Both the position numbers and the translations under genes were made by a program. The notes below the pieces were generated by a model. That model worked only from the letters and a program-made list of their open reading frames with translations, was not told the origin of the DNA and searched no databases. Source: CAWCWN01 sp963799245 (GTDB taxonomy: Bacteria; Chloroflexota; Ktedonobacteria; Ktedonobacterales; Ktedonobacteraceae). Taken from it: 64,000 nt of DNA. This document shows, one piece after another, positions 17,003 through 26,116 of this stretch. The DNA lies in NCBI GenBank assembly GCA_963799245.1, contig CAWCWN010000002.1, positions 124,001 through 188,000 on the forward strand, written 5' to 3'. Positions within the stretch are counted from its first letter, which is position 1, and every line of letters begins with the position of its first letter.

Positions 17003-17887
17003 ATGTCAGAAGCAATACCCCCGACAATCTGGGCCGGGCATCGCCTGGATTGGGGACAAAAAACGCATATCATGGGCATCATCAATGTCACTCCCGATTC
17101 TTTTGCAGGTGACGGCCTGCTGCAGGAAAACTCCTCTCCAGGCGCCGCTGTACAGAAAGCCGTCGAGCAGGCCCTGACCTTTGTCGCCGAGGGCGCGGCC
17201 ATGCTGGACATCGGAGGAGAATCGACCCGTCCCGGCGCTGAAGCTATCTCAGCGCAAGAGGAGTTGGCGCGTGCCATACCCGTGATTGCGGCTCTGCGGG
17301 CCGCAGTGCCGCAGGAGGTCATTCTTTCCGTGGATACGTATAAAGCGGAAGTGGCCCGCAGGGCTCTGGATGCCGGCGCGGATCTTGTTAATGACATCCG
17401 GGCTCTGCGCGCGGACCCATCTATGGCAGCCGTGGTCAGTGAAAGGCAAGTGCCTGTGATCTTGATGGCTAATATGCGCGGCCAGACAAAACGCGATATT
17501 GTCAGTGATGTTATCCGCCTGCTGGCGGGCAGTATTGATCTTGCTCTGGCCGCGGGTGTACCATGGGAGCATCTAATCATCGACCCAGGCATTGGCTTTG
17601 GCACGACGCCGACAGAGAATTTGACCCTGCTGCGGCGCCTGGGCGAATTACGCGTCCTGGGACGGCCTATTTTGCTGGGCACGTCGCGTAAATCGACCAT
17701 TGGTAAAGTGCTCGGGGGAGCGGGTGTCCATGAGCGAGAAGAGGGAACGGCCGCCACCGTTGCGCTTGGGATTGCGCAGGGAGCAGATATTGTGCGTGTC
17801 CACGACGTGCCTGCGATGCTGCGAGTTGTCAAAATGAGTGATGCAATCGTGCGCGGCACGCCCTGGGCCGTTGAGAAAAAATCATAG
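17003..17887 (+). CDS. folP: Dihydropteroate synthase
   Basis: Joins 4-aminobenzoate to hydroxymethyl-dihydropterin diphosphate to give dihydropteroate, in folate synthesis. 294 residues with both family signatures: MGIINVTPDSFAGDG (about 23-37) and MLDIGGESTRPGAEAIS (about 67-83). DPGIGFGTTPTENL and GTSRKSTIGKVL, the phosphate- and pterin-binding loops, follow. The TIM-barrel length is normal. folC follows 37 bases later on the same strand, so the two form a small folate operon. Confidence 0.95.
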   Translation: MSEAIPPTIWAGHRLDWGQKTHIMGIINVTPDSFAGDGLLQENSSPGAAVQKAVEQALTFVAEGAAMLDIGGESTRPGAEAISAQEELARAIPVIAALRAAVPQEVILSVDTYKAEVARRALDAGADLVNDIRALRADPSMAAVVSERQVPVILMANMRGQTKRDIVSDVIRLLAGSIDLALAAGVPWEHLIIDPGIGFGTTPTENLTLLRRLGELRVLGRPILLGTSRKSTIGKVLGGAGVHEREEGTAATVALGIAQGADIVRVHDVPAMLRVVKMSDAIVRGTPWAVEKKS

Positions 17888-17924
17888 GAAATAACCCTGC
17901 CCTGGAAAGGTCCGTCGTATCTGC

Positions 17925-19352
17925 ATGAACTATCGCGAGGCCCTGGCCTATCTCTACAGTCTGAGTGACTTTGAGCATGGCGCCCCCTTTACCCGCAACC
18001 CTGACGAGAATCTGCCGCGTGAAGCTTATTTGCTGGCTCAACTGCAAAATCCACAGCAGAACTACAGCTCTACCCTTATCGCGGGGACCAAAGGTAAAGG
18101 CTCGACAGCCACATTTATTGAACGTGTCTTATGTGAGGCGGGCCTGCGCACCGGCCTCTATACCCAGCCCGATCTCCACACCTTTCGTGAGCGTATTCGT
18201 GTCGAAGGGCAGTTGATTAGCGAACAGGCAACGGCGATGCTGCTGACAGAGCTGCGCCCCATCATCGAGCGCATTCAGCAGCAAAAACTTTTTTCTCCGT
18301 TTATTACCTATGAAGTTGCTACAGCGCTTGCTTTGCTCTATTTCAGCCGCCAGCACATTGCGCATGCTGTCCTGGAGGTTGGCCTGGGCGGTCGCCTGGA
18401 TGCCACAAACGTGACCTCGCCCCTTGTATCTGTAATTAGCTCAATCAGCTACGACCACATGCAGATCCTGGGCAACACCCTGGCTGAGATCGCCGGCGAG
18501 AAGGCGGGGATCATCAAACCCGACGGGCTTGTCGTCACCTCAGCGCAGGCGCCAGAGGCGCTGCTGTCCATCGCGGCTGCAGCGCGGCGACAACGCGCTG
18601 AACTTCTGCGCGTTGGTTCCAACGCGGCCGACCCCGCGCAGGCAGAGGTCGCGGCAGGTCGACTACCGGCCATCAGTTACCGCTATGCCCCCGCGGGGCG
18701 CGCTGGCCTCGCTGGCCAGCATTTCACCGTCTGGACGCCCGAGCATAGCTATGCCGGGCTTGAAATACCTCTCCTTGGCGAACACCAGCTTGAAAACGCC
18801 ACACTTGCACTCGCCACGCTGGATATACTGCGCAGGAGATACGCTCTGGCATGGGACGAACGCAGCTTGCGCAGTGGATTGCGTTTAACCCGCTGGCCGG
18901 CCCGTGTTGAAGTTATCGGGCATGCGCCAACGATCGTCGTCGATGGCGCTCATAATACGGATTCCATGCAGAAATTGCTGCAGACGCTGCGCACGACCTT
19001 TACCTTTCAGCGCCTACTCGTTGTTCTGAGCGTAGCGCGTGATAAGGACCTGGTCGGTATTGTGCGGTCACTGCGGGATAGCGATACAGTCATTCTGACG
19101 CGTATGCGCAATTCGCGCGCCGCCGCAAGTGCTGAGCTGGCCGGGCTCTTCGCTCAACATGCTCCGCACGTTGCGATAGCCAGCGCCGCCTCAAGCGCCG
19201 AGGCCATGAACATGGCACTACAGGCTGCCGCAAGTGGCGACCTGGTTTGTGCTACCGGTTCACTCTATCTGGCGGCGGAGGTCCTGCGCTGGTCCGCGGC
19301 GCAGGGCAATGCCTATGTCGCGTCTAGAATAGAGGGGCTTGACCATCCTTGA
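17925..19352 (+). CDS. folC: Folylpolyglutamate synthase / dihydrofolate synthase
   Basis: Adds glutamate to dihydropteroate and to folates. 475 residues. It has the Mur-ligase-type P-loop IAGTKGKGSTATFIERVL (about 50-67), followed by LEVGLGGRLDATNVTSP and SISYDHMQILGNTLAEIAGE, which bind ATP/Mg and carry the lysine-carbamate region (GEKAGIIKP). The C-terminal half has VVDGAHNTDSMQKLLQ, as expected. Coupled to folP upstream. A long hairpin follows the stop. Confidence 0.95.
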   Translation: MNYREALAYLYSLSDFEHGAPFTRNPDENLPREAYLLAQLQNPQQNYSSTLIAGTKGKGSTATFIERVLCEAGLRTGLYTQPDLHTFRERIRVEGQLISEQATAMLLTELRPIIERIQQQKLFSPFITYEVATALALLYFSRQHIAHAVLEVGLGGRLDATNVTSPLVSVISSISYDHMQILGNTLAEIAGEKAGIIKPDGLVVTSAQAPEALLSIAAAARRQRAELLRVGSNAADPAQAEVAAGRLPAISYRYAPAGRAGLAGQHFTVWTPEHSYAGLEIPLLGEHQLENATLALATLDILRRRYALAWDERSLRSGLRLTRWPARVEVIGHAPTIVVDGAHNTDSMQKLLQTLRTTFTFQRLLVVLSVARDKDLVGIVRSLRDSDTVILTRMRNSRAAASAELAGLFAQHAPHVAIASAASSAEAMNMALQAAASGDLVCATGSLYLAAEVLRWSAAQGNAYVASRIEGLDHP

Positions 19353-19360
19353 GTAATAGA

Positions 19361-19417
19361 GAGGTGACGATAGAGGGAGGGCCCGTTTTATGCGGGCCCT
19401 CCCTCTACCGTCACCTC
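19361..19417. terminator. 25-bp hairpin after folC
   Basis: Arms 19361-19385 and 19393-19417 pair over 25 positions with a single A/G mismatch (a G-U pair in RNA on one strand) and a 7-base loop containing TTTTAT. It starts eight bases after the folC stop and likely closes the folP-folC transcript. There is no T tail. Confidence 0.6.
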
Positions 19418-19498
19418 CGGACAAACAATCTATCGTAAATATTGCCCTGGTGGGTAAATATCAGCCGTGCTTGCGCGGGAAGCTCAGGTAGGAGTGAG

Positions 19499-19702
19499 TT
19501 AACGCTGCTCCTCGGCGCGTCTGCGTGCGTAGCGGGCGCTGCCTTTTTTGCCGGCGGCCGACGCCTCTTCAGGCGTCCATTGATGAGCCGTGCCGCGCGA
19601 CTGGGAGGTTTGTCCGCCTTTGCTGGCAATCTCACGTCGTCGCTCTGGACTCATTGCGGCCAATCCACGTGCTCGTCCCGCTGATCTTTGTAATAACATC
19701 AT
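19499..19702 (-). CDS. KGG-repeat stress-type small protein
   Basis: 67 residues, highly basic and hydrophilic, with the recurring pattern GLAAMSPERRREIASKGGQ and later EASAAGKKGSARYARRRAEE. This resembles the Con-10/KGG proteins (GsiB-like) induced by stress or sporulation in many bacteria. It is probably intrinsically disordered. The start at 19702 has GGAGATACC directly upstream. The longer frame, to 19720, lies over that ribosome-binding site. Confidence 0.7.
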   Translation of the reverse strand: MMLLQRSAGRARGLAAMSPERRREIASKGGQTSQSRGTAHQWTPEEASAAGKKGSARYARRRAEEQR

Positions 19703-19900
19703 GGTATCTCCTCTCTGCAAATAGACAAAGCGATACAGGTTCGAATATCATCATTGCAGAATGTATTTTTTTAAGCTGTAGCAAGCATAACAGATGAGAA
19801 AGCAATCATACAAGGAAAGCTTAGAGAATAAAAAAACTCTCAGCATTCCTTAAGCTCGTGCTTAAATTTCTTAGGAAATCCGGAAATAGGAGGAAAATAT

Positions 19901-20140
19901 ATGCAAGGCTTGATGATGGATTATCCACTGACGTTGCAGCATGCTTACAACAGGGCCATCCGTATTTTCTCGCGCAAAGAAATTGTGACGAATACTGACG
20001 GTGGCTTGCATCGCTATACCTTTGGCGAATGGGGCAAACGCACGGCGCAGCTTGCGCAGACGCTGCATAACGCAGGCGTACAGCCAGGTGATAAGTGCTG
20101 CGGGCTCAATTTGTGGGTGAGCAGGCCTTATAAAAGCTAG
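19901..20140 (+). pseudogene. N-terminal fragment of a long-chain acyl-CoA ligase
   Basis: About 67 codons of recognisable AMP-forming ligase N-terminus: MQGLMMDYPLTLQHAYNRA, then LHRYTFGEWGKRTAQLAQ and TLHNAGVQPGDK. After that the sequence becomes unrelated (CCGLNLWVSRPYKS) and stops. No AMP-binding motif (SGTTGxPKG) is present, so the product is inactive. An RBS (GGAGGAAAAT) remains in front of the ATG. A complete ligase of this superfamily occurs at 61.4 kb, but it is not the missing remainder. Confidence 0.7.
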
Positions 20141-20172
20141 CGGCCTGGCTACTTCTTCCGCTGCCAGGCCGC
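20140..20172. terminator. 10-bp GC hairpin between two convergent frames
   Basis: GCGGCCTGGC (20140-20149) and GCCAGGCCGC (20163-20172) are exact reverse complements with a 13-base loop. It lies just past the stop of the minus-strand hypothetical gene and just after the truncated ligase stop. Confidence 0.55.
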
Positions 20173-20175
20173 GCC

Positions 20176-20457
20176 TCAAATCTGTCTGTCCCTGCGCCAT
20201 GGCGCGCTTGAGCGGCGCATCCAGCGGCCATCAAAAAAAATATAGGCATCTTCGCGGTCAAAAAATAAATCGGTCAGATCTGCCTCGTCCCAGTGGCCGG
20301 CAACGGCGACTTCGCGTGCAACCGTCTGGACAAGGTATTCCAGGATCGCCTGCCCATCGCCCAGATCCACACCTGGGAAATGCTCCGCATCGATGTCGCC
20401 TTCAATTTCCAGCGCCTGGTTCGCTGATGTGTCGCGCAAAACATAGTAGATATACAT
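20176..20457 (-). CDS. Hypothetical acidic small protein
   Basis: 93 residues starting MYIYYVLRDTSANQALEIEG, acidic throughout the middle (DGQAILEYLVQTV, HWDEADLTDLFFDREDAYI), ending basic. No family is recognised and there is no membrane segment or signal peptide. Upstream GAGAGGCGAGC provides a plausible RBS. A hairpin follows the stop. Codon composition looks like a real gene. Confidence 0.55.
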   Translation of the reverse strand: MYIYYVLRDTSANQALEIEGDIDAEHFPGVDLGDGQAILEYLVQTVAREVAVAGHWDEADLTDLFFDREDAYIFFDGRWMRRSSAPWRRDRQI

Positions 20458-20592
20458 CGCAGCTCGCCTCTCTTAATATTTCCTTGTATGATGAACATGT
20501 ATGTATCATATATCATTTGCCGGGTCTTTAACAGAGCACTGTCGGGGCGCTACGCCTCTGCGTGGTGGGACTCCGCCAGCGAAAGGTGGGTA

Positions 20593-20621
20593 TTGACAGC
20601 CAGGGTGGTATTTGCTATAAT
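20593..20621 (+). promoter_or_regulatory. Exact consensus sigma-70 promoter for the C39-like gene
   Basis: TTGACA at 20593-20598 and TATAAT at 20616-20621 with a 17-base spacer, all at consensus. It predicts a ~163-base leader containing an imperfect hairpin (AGAGTG/CACTCT, about 20656-20684). This is the only clear signal in the gap 20458-20790. Confidence 0.8.
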
Positions 20622-20790
20622 ATGAACATAAGTTCAGATTCCGATCCGCTCTTCAGAGTGTATGAGAGGCAGACGCTCACTCTATTTCATTGCGCATTAT
20701 GGGATGTAATGGTACACTTAGCGCGTATTTGACGTAATTGAACTGGCAGAGAAGATATTTGACACAACGACTGGTAGGAGCAATCATCCT

Positions 20791-21738
20791 ATGATCTTCA
20801 TTCTGCTCGTGTTACTCGCTGGCGTCGCCCTGATCATTACGCTTGTCGGTTATCTTCTGACTGCCAGGCCGAGACCCCGAGATCCCCGCCCGCGAGCAGC
20901 ATATCCAGCGGATAGGTATGTAGCGCGCAGTAGACGCCGTACCCCCTCTCTCGAACTCGATATAACTCGTCAGCGCTACGCCGCCAGATCGCGTTACGCA
21001 GCGTATATTGAACAACAGGCTACATGGTCCGACATCTGGCAGTACCTGGTCTCCAGCCGTTTTCTGCGCAGGCGCAATAATGGCCCCACGCCCTGGCTTG
21101 GAATTACCCTTGTGCTGCTCTCTATCTTCCTGCTGGGGATCTTTGTGTTGCAGACATTTATGCCCAACGCCACCTTGACCGGTGCCGTTGACTGGCCATA
21201 TAATCCGCCAACTCAGACAAATAAGCCAGCACCTGCTCCTGTATATGCCGCAACAAGCGCATTGTTACGGCTCAGTCAGCTGGATCCTGCACAATACGCC
21301 TCGAGTTCGGAATGGAATACCTGGGCTTATTCTGCTTGTTCAACGGCGTCGATGACCGAGGTGATCAACGCGTATGGCCATCACTACCGCATCACAGATA
21401 TATTAAAGGTAGAAGTCGCCATCGGCGAGATTACTCCCCAGCTTGGTCTGCTTGCGGATGCTGGCATCGCGAATACGGTTGCCCACTTTGGGTTTAAGAC
21501 GAGCTGGGGTCATAACCTCACACTCGCTCAGATCATCAACATTGCCAATCATGGTAGGCCCGTGATTGTGAGTTTCCCCCCTTATCTCTACGCCGGTGGT
21601 CACCTGCTCGTCGTTCTCGGCGGCAATAACCAGTCTGTCCACCTGGCCAATTCTTCTCTCTGGAACCGCCAGTATCTCACATGGGCCCAATTTCTCAAGT
21701 GGTGGGGCGGATTTTACGCCATCGTGACGCCTAAATAA
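20791..21738 (+). CDS. Membrane protein with C39-like papain-fold peptidase domain
   Basis: 315 residues. An N-terminal membrane helix (IFILLVLLAGVALIITLVGY, 2-21), a basic linker rich in RPR/RRR and a second helix (LGITLVLLSIFLLGIFVL, about 102-119) precede an extracytoplasmic domain. That domain has the cysteine-peptidase layout: catalytic Cys in YSACSTASMTEVIN, His in YAGGHLLVVLGGN and Asn in VHLANSSLW. It resembles the peptidase_C39_2 group, which includes bacteriocin-processing and uncharacterised wall-associated enzymes. The substrate is unknown. GGTAGGAGC precedes the start, and an exact consensus promoter lies upstream. Confidence 0.75.
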   Translation: MIFILLVLLAGVALIITLVGYLLTARPRPRDPRPRAAYPADRYVARSRRRTPSLELDITRQRYAARSRYAAYIEQQATWSDIWQYLVSSRFLRRRNNGPTPWLGITLVLLSIFLLGIFVLQTFMPNATLTGAVDWPYNPPTQTNKPAPAPVYAATSALLRLSQLDPAQYASSSEWNTWAYSACSTASMTEVINAYGHHYRITDILKVEVAIGEITPQLGLLADAGIANTVAHFGFKTSWGHNLTLAQIINIANHGRPVIVSFPPYLYAGGHLLVVLGGNNQSVHLANSSLWNRQYLTWAQFLKWWGGFYAIVTPK

Positions 21739-21745
21739 AGCGCTT

Positions 21746-22585
21746 TCAGGCCTCTATCTCTGCTTCTTTTTGCTCCGCATCGCTGGCAGGCTTCGCGGGT
21801 ATATACAACTTGATGCGTCTGAAAGACTCGGCGAAATCCATTTCCAGACCTTTCTTCTCTCTTGCTTCTCTCGCCGTCTCTTCAGCCCAGCGCCGCACCC
21901 TCTCGAGCATCTTGTCGGCCGGACCGAACTGTGATGCATGACAGAGGAGCCCCCTGGCCTTAATGTCGATCGTTTCGCTGACATCGACATAGGTGTTTTC
22001 TTGCGCGCTCATAAAGAGGTATAGTTCGTGCGGGCGGTAAGGCAGCAGCCCTTCTGCCAGTAGCTCACGATACGAGCGCGGGTTGCCGGAGGCGGGAAAG
22101 ATCGCATCCAGCACAATATTTCCCGTGGTGCGGTGGTCAGAATGGTTCAGGTAACCGGTCTCTTCAGGTTTCTCTTCCGGGTCGGGCGCAAAGATATGCT
22201 GGCTGGGATCGTGCGTGAAAACGACGCGCGGTCGATATTGGCGAATGAGGCGGGCCACGGCTCTGCGCGCCACCTCACTATTTGTGAGGTGGCCATCGGG
22301 GAAGCGTAAAAATTCGACTGCCTGCACCCCGTACACAGCGCAGGCTCTGCGCTGCTCTTCTTCACGTATAAGCATCAACTCTGAATCCATCAGGCTGGGT
22401 ACCTCGCTGCCTTCAGTCCCGTCGGTCATTATGACCCAGACCACCTTTTTCCCCTGCCTGGCCCACAGAGCGCTGGTAGCCGCAGCTGCAAAATCATTAT
22501 CATCGGGATGAGCACCGATAACCATCGCCTCATACTCCGGCTGCGTAATCATCTCAAGCGCGCCAGGCGCGTTTCTATCTGCCAT
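21746..22585 (-). CDS. PIG-L/LmbE-family deacetylase
   Basis: A zinc-dependent N-deacetylase fold of 279 residues acting on GlcNAc-linked or related substrates. Metal-binding motifs are VIGAHPDDNDFAAAATSALW (AHPDD at about 22-26) and NHSDHRTTGNIVLDAIFP (HxxHR). Relatives include MshB, BshB, mycothiol S-conjugate amidase and GlcNAc-PI deacetylase. The sequence does not decide between them, but its length and the EEQRRACAVYGVQAVEFL segment are typical of the group. It lies next to the LplA-like gene on the same strand. Confidence 0.85.
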   Translation of the reverse strand: MADRNAPGALEMITQPEYEAMVIGAHPDDNDFAAAATSALWARQGKKVVWVIMTDGTEGSEVPSLMDSELMLIREEEQRRACAVYGVQAVEFLRFPDGHLTNSEVARRAVARLIRQYRPRVVFTHDPSQHIFAPDPEEKPEETGYLNHSDHRTTGNIVLDAIFPASGNPRSYRELLAEGLLPYRPHELYLFMSAQENTYVDVSETIDIKARGLLCHASQFGPADKMLERVRRWAEETAREAREKKGLEMDFAESFRRIKLYIPAKPASDAEQKEAEIEA

Positions 22586-22633
22586 ATCTCCTACCTCTCA
22601 TTTTTCACTCTTCACTGCTGCTTTTGCAACCTG

Positions 22634-23410
22634 TCACCGTCCATAGCGCGCGCCCAGGACGCGTTCAAAAACTGTGATGATCTCCTGCGCTTTCACCTCG
22701 CTGCCTATCAGTGTATCTAACCCGACCGCTCTGGCGCGCAGCCCCTCGCGCAGTAGCACTTGCTCCTCAGGCGTATGACCCAATAAGCGGGCCAGTATCT
22801 CCGTTTCCCACGTGAGCAGCAGCCCTGCCTGTAAAACGCTACCCACTTTTCGGCGCAGCATATCAAGTCCTACTATCTTGCGCTGGCCTACCACGACCTC
22901 ATAGGCTGAGGTCGCACCATAGCATGCTCTGCGCAGGATAGCTTCTTGCTGCTGTGTCCCGGCCTGTTGTAATAATAGACGCTGCACGCGCGCCTCCTGG
23001 GGCAGAACCAAACGGGCCGCTACACCCAGCTGGCGCAGGGTCTCTACCCATGCCTCGCCAAACCAGCGATACGACTCCACGATGTCCGCCAGGATAAGTG
23101 GATGCCCGGCGGGTAGCATCACGTCCAGGCTGAGCAGGTGTGACCCTACCAGCACCGCCGTACCACCGGCCCGCCGCCGGTACACAGGAATGGCGTTGGC
23201 GGCCAGTGCCGCCTGGTTCAAGATGGCGGGCTTCTGTGAAAAACCCAGCACCAGCCCCGTGCTATCCGCCTGCGACCAGTAGAGTGTAGCCGGCTGTCCC
23301 ACCTCAGCCGTGGCAATCAAGCGCTCATGTTCATCGATATGCTGTTGCTGATCCGCGATTTTTAACCCTATCACCCGCCATTCATGCGAGCGTGGTGCTG
23401 GATTTTGCAA
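22634..23410 (-). CDS. Lipoate/octanoate-protein ligase A family enzyme
   Basis: 258 residues of the biotin/lipoate protein ligase (BPL_LplA_LipB) fold. The lipoate-binding motif RRRAGGTAVLVGSHLLSLDV (about 79-98) corresponds to RRxSGGGAVYHD in LplA. KIVGLDMLRRKVGSVLQAGLL carries the catalytic-type lysine (K-[IV]-xG). It may use free lipoate or act as an octanoyl or lipoyl transferase (LipM/LipL-like). The window also contains lipA and a lipoylated E2, so a role in loading that complex is likely. The gene overlaps nothing and is followed at ~50 bases by the PIG-L gene. Confidence 0.78.
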   Translation of the reverse strand: MQNPAPRSHEWRVIGLKIADQQQHIDEHERLIATAEVGQPATLYWSQADSTGLVLGFSQKPAILNQAALAANAIPVYRRRAGGTAVLVGSHLLSLDVMLPAGHPLILADIVESYRWFGEAWVETLRQLGVAARLVLPQEARVQRLLLQQAGTQQQEAILRRACYGATSAYEVVVGQRKIVGLDMLRRKVGSVLQAGLLLTWETEILARLLGHTPEEQVLLREGLRARAVGLDTLIGSEVKAQEIITVFERVLGARYGR

Positions 23411-23564
23411 GGTCTTTCTCCGCAGGCGCGCGCATGAACCAGCCGGCTATTGCTGCGACAAGGCTTATTGCTGCTCCAGTTCCCTGCGGCGCTGCGGGTA
23501 GAGAAGCTGCACTTACTTTAGATTGTGACAGGCCTTGCATGGCTGAGAAGTCCATTCTATTGCT

Positions 23565-24032
23565 TTAGAAAGGTTGTTGCAGTAATTTATTGCGTATCTG
23601 GTTATGCCGCTCAAGTTTTGAAAATAGAGCATTGCGCATCTGCTCCAGTCCGGCGATTTTCTGTTCAATCATATGCAGTTCAGTGCGAATCAAATCGTTC
23701 GCGCGGTCCAACTGAGCTATCTTCGTCGCTGCATCTGTCTCCTGCCGGTAAGCAACTTTCAGGCCGCCACGCTCATCCTCAACCTCGAGCAGCTCGCGTA
23801 TATCGGTGAGAGAAAAACCGAGCAAATCGCGTAAATTTTTTATGCGCTCCAGGCGTTGCAGGTCGGCCTCGCTATAACGCCGATAGTTGCCCTCGGTACG
23901 GCCAGTATGAGGCAGTAAACCGACCTCTTCGTAGTAACGCAACGTTCTCTTGGTTAAACCAGTGCGCGTTGCTACCTGCTCAATCGAATAGAGAGCCTGC
24001 TCATGAGTATCAGCATCATTTGTAGCAGCCAT
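23565..24032 (-). CDS. MerR-family transcriptional regulator
   Basis: 155 residues. The N-terminal winged helix is standard: YSIEQVATRTGLTKRTLRYY then EEVGLLPHTGRTEGNYRRYS (15-54). A long dimerisation coiled coil follows (about 90-150). There are no conserved C-terminal cysteines, so it is not a metal sensor of the MerR/ZntR type, and it is too short for a drug-binding domain. It stands alone and the target is unknown. Confidence 0.85.
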   Translation of the reverse strand: MAATNDADTHEQALYSIEQVATRTGLTKRTLRYYEEVGLLPHTGRTEGNYRRYSEADLQRLERIKNLRDLLGFSLTDIRELLEVEDERGGLKVAYRQETDAATKIAQLDRANDLIRTELHMIEQKIAGLEQMRNALFSKLERHNQIRNKLLQQPF

Positions 24033-24343
24033 AACCAGCTCTAGCCTCCATAATTGGCCGATTAAAAAAACTTGTAAGGACAGGTGGCGGCAACAGCGAG
24101 ACTGGCTCTACACTTGCCCGGACCACAGCTCATTTTATCATAAGCTTAACGTTAACGTCAATGTTGACACGTGCCCCCGCCAGGAGGACTGTTGCGCAGC
24201 AGCACAAAAAATACGGAGTCGCTGTAATATTTGAGGTTAGGCTTCCTTTATCCCATGTGATAAAATAGCTATGTGTTTGATCGCTTTCAACGACATGCCA
24301 TATAGCACAATCTCTACTCTCACAGGAACGTGAGAGTAATTGT

Positions 24344-25171
24344 TTGAGCAAGGAACATAGCAGCATGCATAGCACGCACAGTACTTTATCCTCGTTGGTA
24401 GATAGAGCCCTGACCGGTAACCAGCGCCCCCTTGAGTTTTACCTGCGAGAACAGAGTCGCTTGCCAGGGACGCGCGCAAATTTAGAACTGGTCAGTGACT
24501 TTAGCTATCTGGTTGCCGCTCTAATCCCAGAACGCTCCGACGAGGTACGTCCTTTGTTGGACTACCTGATGAGCTCCGAAAACAAAAAGGTAGCGGGTAA
24601 CACACCTGCCGAGTTCGTTGTTCTCTGCGGCATCGTTGCCTATGGAGCCTGTGCTGCCGTGCGAGCGGCCTGGCGCAGCGAGGTCTTTGAATTATTGGAG
24701 CGCCATGCTTGTAGCGTCTGCTGGCGTATACGCGAAGGGGTGGCTACCGCGTTCCAGCACCTGTTGGGGACGGCGCCCCAGGATACCATGAACTTTCTCA
24801 TCCTCCTTGCAACCCAGGGTAACTATTTGCAGCAGCGGGCCGCCATTGCTGCCATCGCTGAGCCATCTCTCCTCCATTCCACAGACGTTGTGTATATGGC
24901 CATGGATATCCAGCAGATTGTGCTTGAGCGTCTGCACGCGTCACCCGCCATTGACCGTAAACGCGAGGATTTTCGGGTTCTGCGCCAGGCCCTGGGATAT
25001 ACCCTCAGCGTCGTAACCGCTGCCGCTCCCGCCAAGGGCTTCGCGCTTATGCGTGAGTGTGCCGCCTGGCGCGACAGCGACGTCAACTGGATCCTGCGTG
25101 AAAATTTAAAGAAGAAGCGCCTGGCCAAGTATGTTGACTATACCGCGGAACTAACCCGTCTTATCGCCTGA
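24344..25171 (+). CDS. HEAT-like alpha-helical repeat protein of unknown function
   Basis: Up to 275 residues. The frame can begin at TTG 24344 or at ATG 24365, and the latter loses only seven residues. The protein is almost entirely helical, with repeated patterns such as DSDVNWILRENLKKKRLAKY and CWRIREGVATAFQHLLGTAP. These resemble the ARM/HEAT-type DNA alkylation repair or helical repeat adaptors. No catalytic motif is visible. It precedes efp by 300 bases and is probably a separate transcript. Confidence 0.6.
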   Translation: MSKEHSSMHSTHSTLSSLVDRALTGNQRPLEFYLREQSRLPGTRANLELVSDFSYLVAALIPERSDEVRPLLDYLMSSENKKVAGNTPAEFVVLCGIVAYGACAAVRAAWRSEVFELLERHACSVCWRIREGVATAFQHLLGTAPQDTMNFLILLATQGNYLQQRAAIAAIAEPSLLHSTDVVYMAMDIQQIVLERLHASPAIDRKREDFRVLRQALGYTLSVVTAAAPAKGFALMRECAAWRDSDVNWILRENLKKKRLAKYVDYTAELTRLIA

Positions 25172-25474
25172 GTTTCTCCCTGCTTTGAGCGCCTCCCCTC
25201 GCAACATCTGGCGGAACGTGATACACTAATGTCTGAACTACTTTATGTCCGAGAGGCGCGTCTACCGCTTAACCCACTCATTTGCAGCAGTAATATTCGC
25301 GGCGTACTCCTGGCTATCCAGTTGAGCTAAAGCCGGGATTGACGCTATGTGTTGTGAAATCGCAGGGGAGTCGCAAGCCACCTTGTGTAAATGGTGGCAG
25401 TGAAGTCGCCAGGAGCACGATGAACGCAAGCAATGATACATCTACATGTAAAAAAATAGAAGGAGAACAGACCC
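25172..25474. other. Leader region of efp
   Basis: 303 bases without a gene. It contains a hairpin GCCACC/GGTGGC (about 25378-25399) and, read on the minus strand at about 25290-25340, a piece resembling the 5' half of a tRNA (TTTAGCTCAACTGGATAG). No T-arm follows, so it is not a complete tRNA. No promoter is certain. Confidence 0.45.
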
Positions 25475-26041
25475 TTGGGAGCAACAACAACAGCCGATTT
25501 TCGCAACGGCATGGTTATTCGTTATAATGGCGAGTTATATACAGTCAGTGAGTTTCATCATGTCAGTCCAGGTAACTGGCGCGCCTTCGTGCGCGTGCGC
25601 CTGAAAAATCTCAGGAGCGGGCGTGTGCTGGAGCAGCGTTTTCGCGCGGGCGAAGATATTGACGAGGTACGTGTCGAACATCAGAACTGGCAGTTCCTGT
25701 ATGTCGACGGTGATGACTACATCTTTATGAATACAGAAACCTTTGATCAGCAGCCTGTGCCGAAAGAGATGCTGGGCGATGCGGTAAAGTTTCTCAAAGA
25801 GCAGGATGTTGTGGAGCTGCTGGTGGACGGCGAGAATATCATTGCCGTAGAGCTGCCAAACTTCCTGGAACTGCGCGTCGAAAGTGCCGAGCCGGGTGTG
25901 CGCGGGGATACCGCGAACAACGTCACAAAACCTGCTACCCTGGAAACGGGCGCAGTTGTCAACGTGCCGCTCTTCGTCAATCCTGGCGATAAAATCCGCA
26001 TTGATACCCGCAGCGGTCAATACGTTGAGCGCGCAAAGTAG
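25475..26041 (+). CDS. efp: Translation elongation factor P
   Basis: Relieves ribosome stalling at polyproline. 188 residues with the three beta-barrel domains: N-terminal KOW-like domain, OB domain II (YIFMNTETFDQQPVPKEML) and domain III ending VPLFVNPGDKIRIDTRSGQY, the family signature. The tip loop reads SPGNWRAFVRVRLKNL. The residue equivalent to the modified Lys34 of E. coli or Arg32 of Pseudomonas is Asn, so neither EpmA-type lysylation nor EarP rhamnosylation is expected at that site. The start is TTG, with GGAGAA about 12 bases upstream. Alternative starts further in would cut the conserved DFRNGMVIRY strand. Confidence 0.92.
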   Translation: MGATTTADFRNGMVIRYNGELYTVSEFHHVSPGNWRAFVRVRLKNLRSGRVLEQRFRAGEDIDEVRVEHQNWQFLYVDGDDYIFMNTETFDQQPVPKEMLGDAVKFLKEQDVVELLVDGENIIAVELPNFLELRVESAEPGVRGDTANNVTKPATLETGAVVNVPLFVNPGDKIRIDTRSGQYVERAK

Positions 26042-26116
26042 GAGCATGTATATCTGCATAACAGACAGCCAGAGTATAGCTCGCGTACCTGTATAGGCTA
26101 TCTGTTATGCATGAAA

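Noticed and set aside
25290..25345. Sequence on the minus strand resembling the 5' half of a tRNA (TTTAGCTCAACTGGATAG)
   Set aside because: The expected anticodon stem is not convincing and no T-arm (GGTTCGAATCC-type) or acceptor complement follows.
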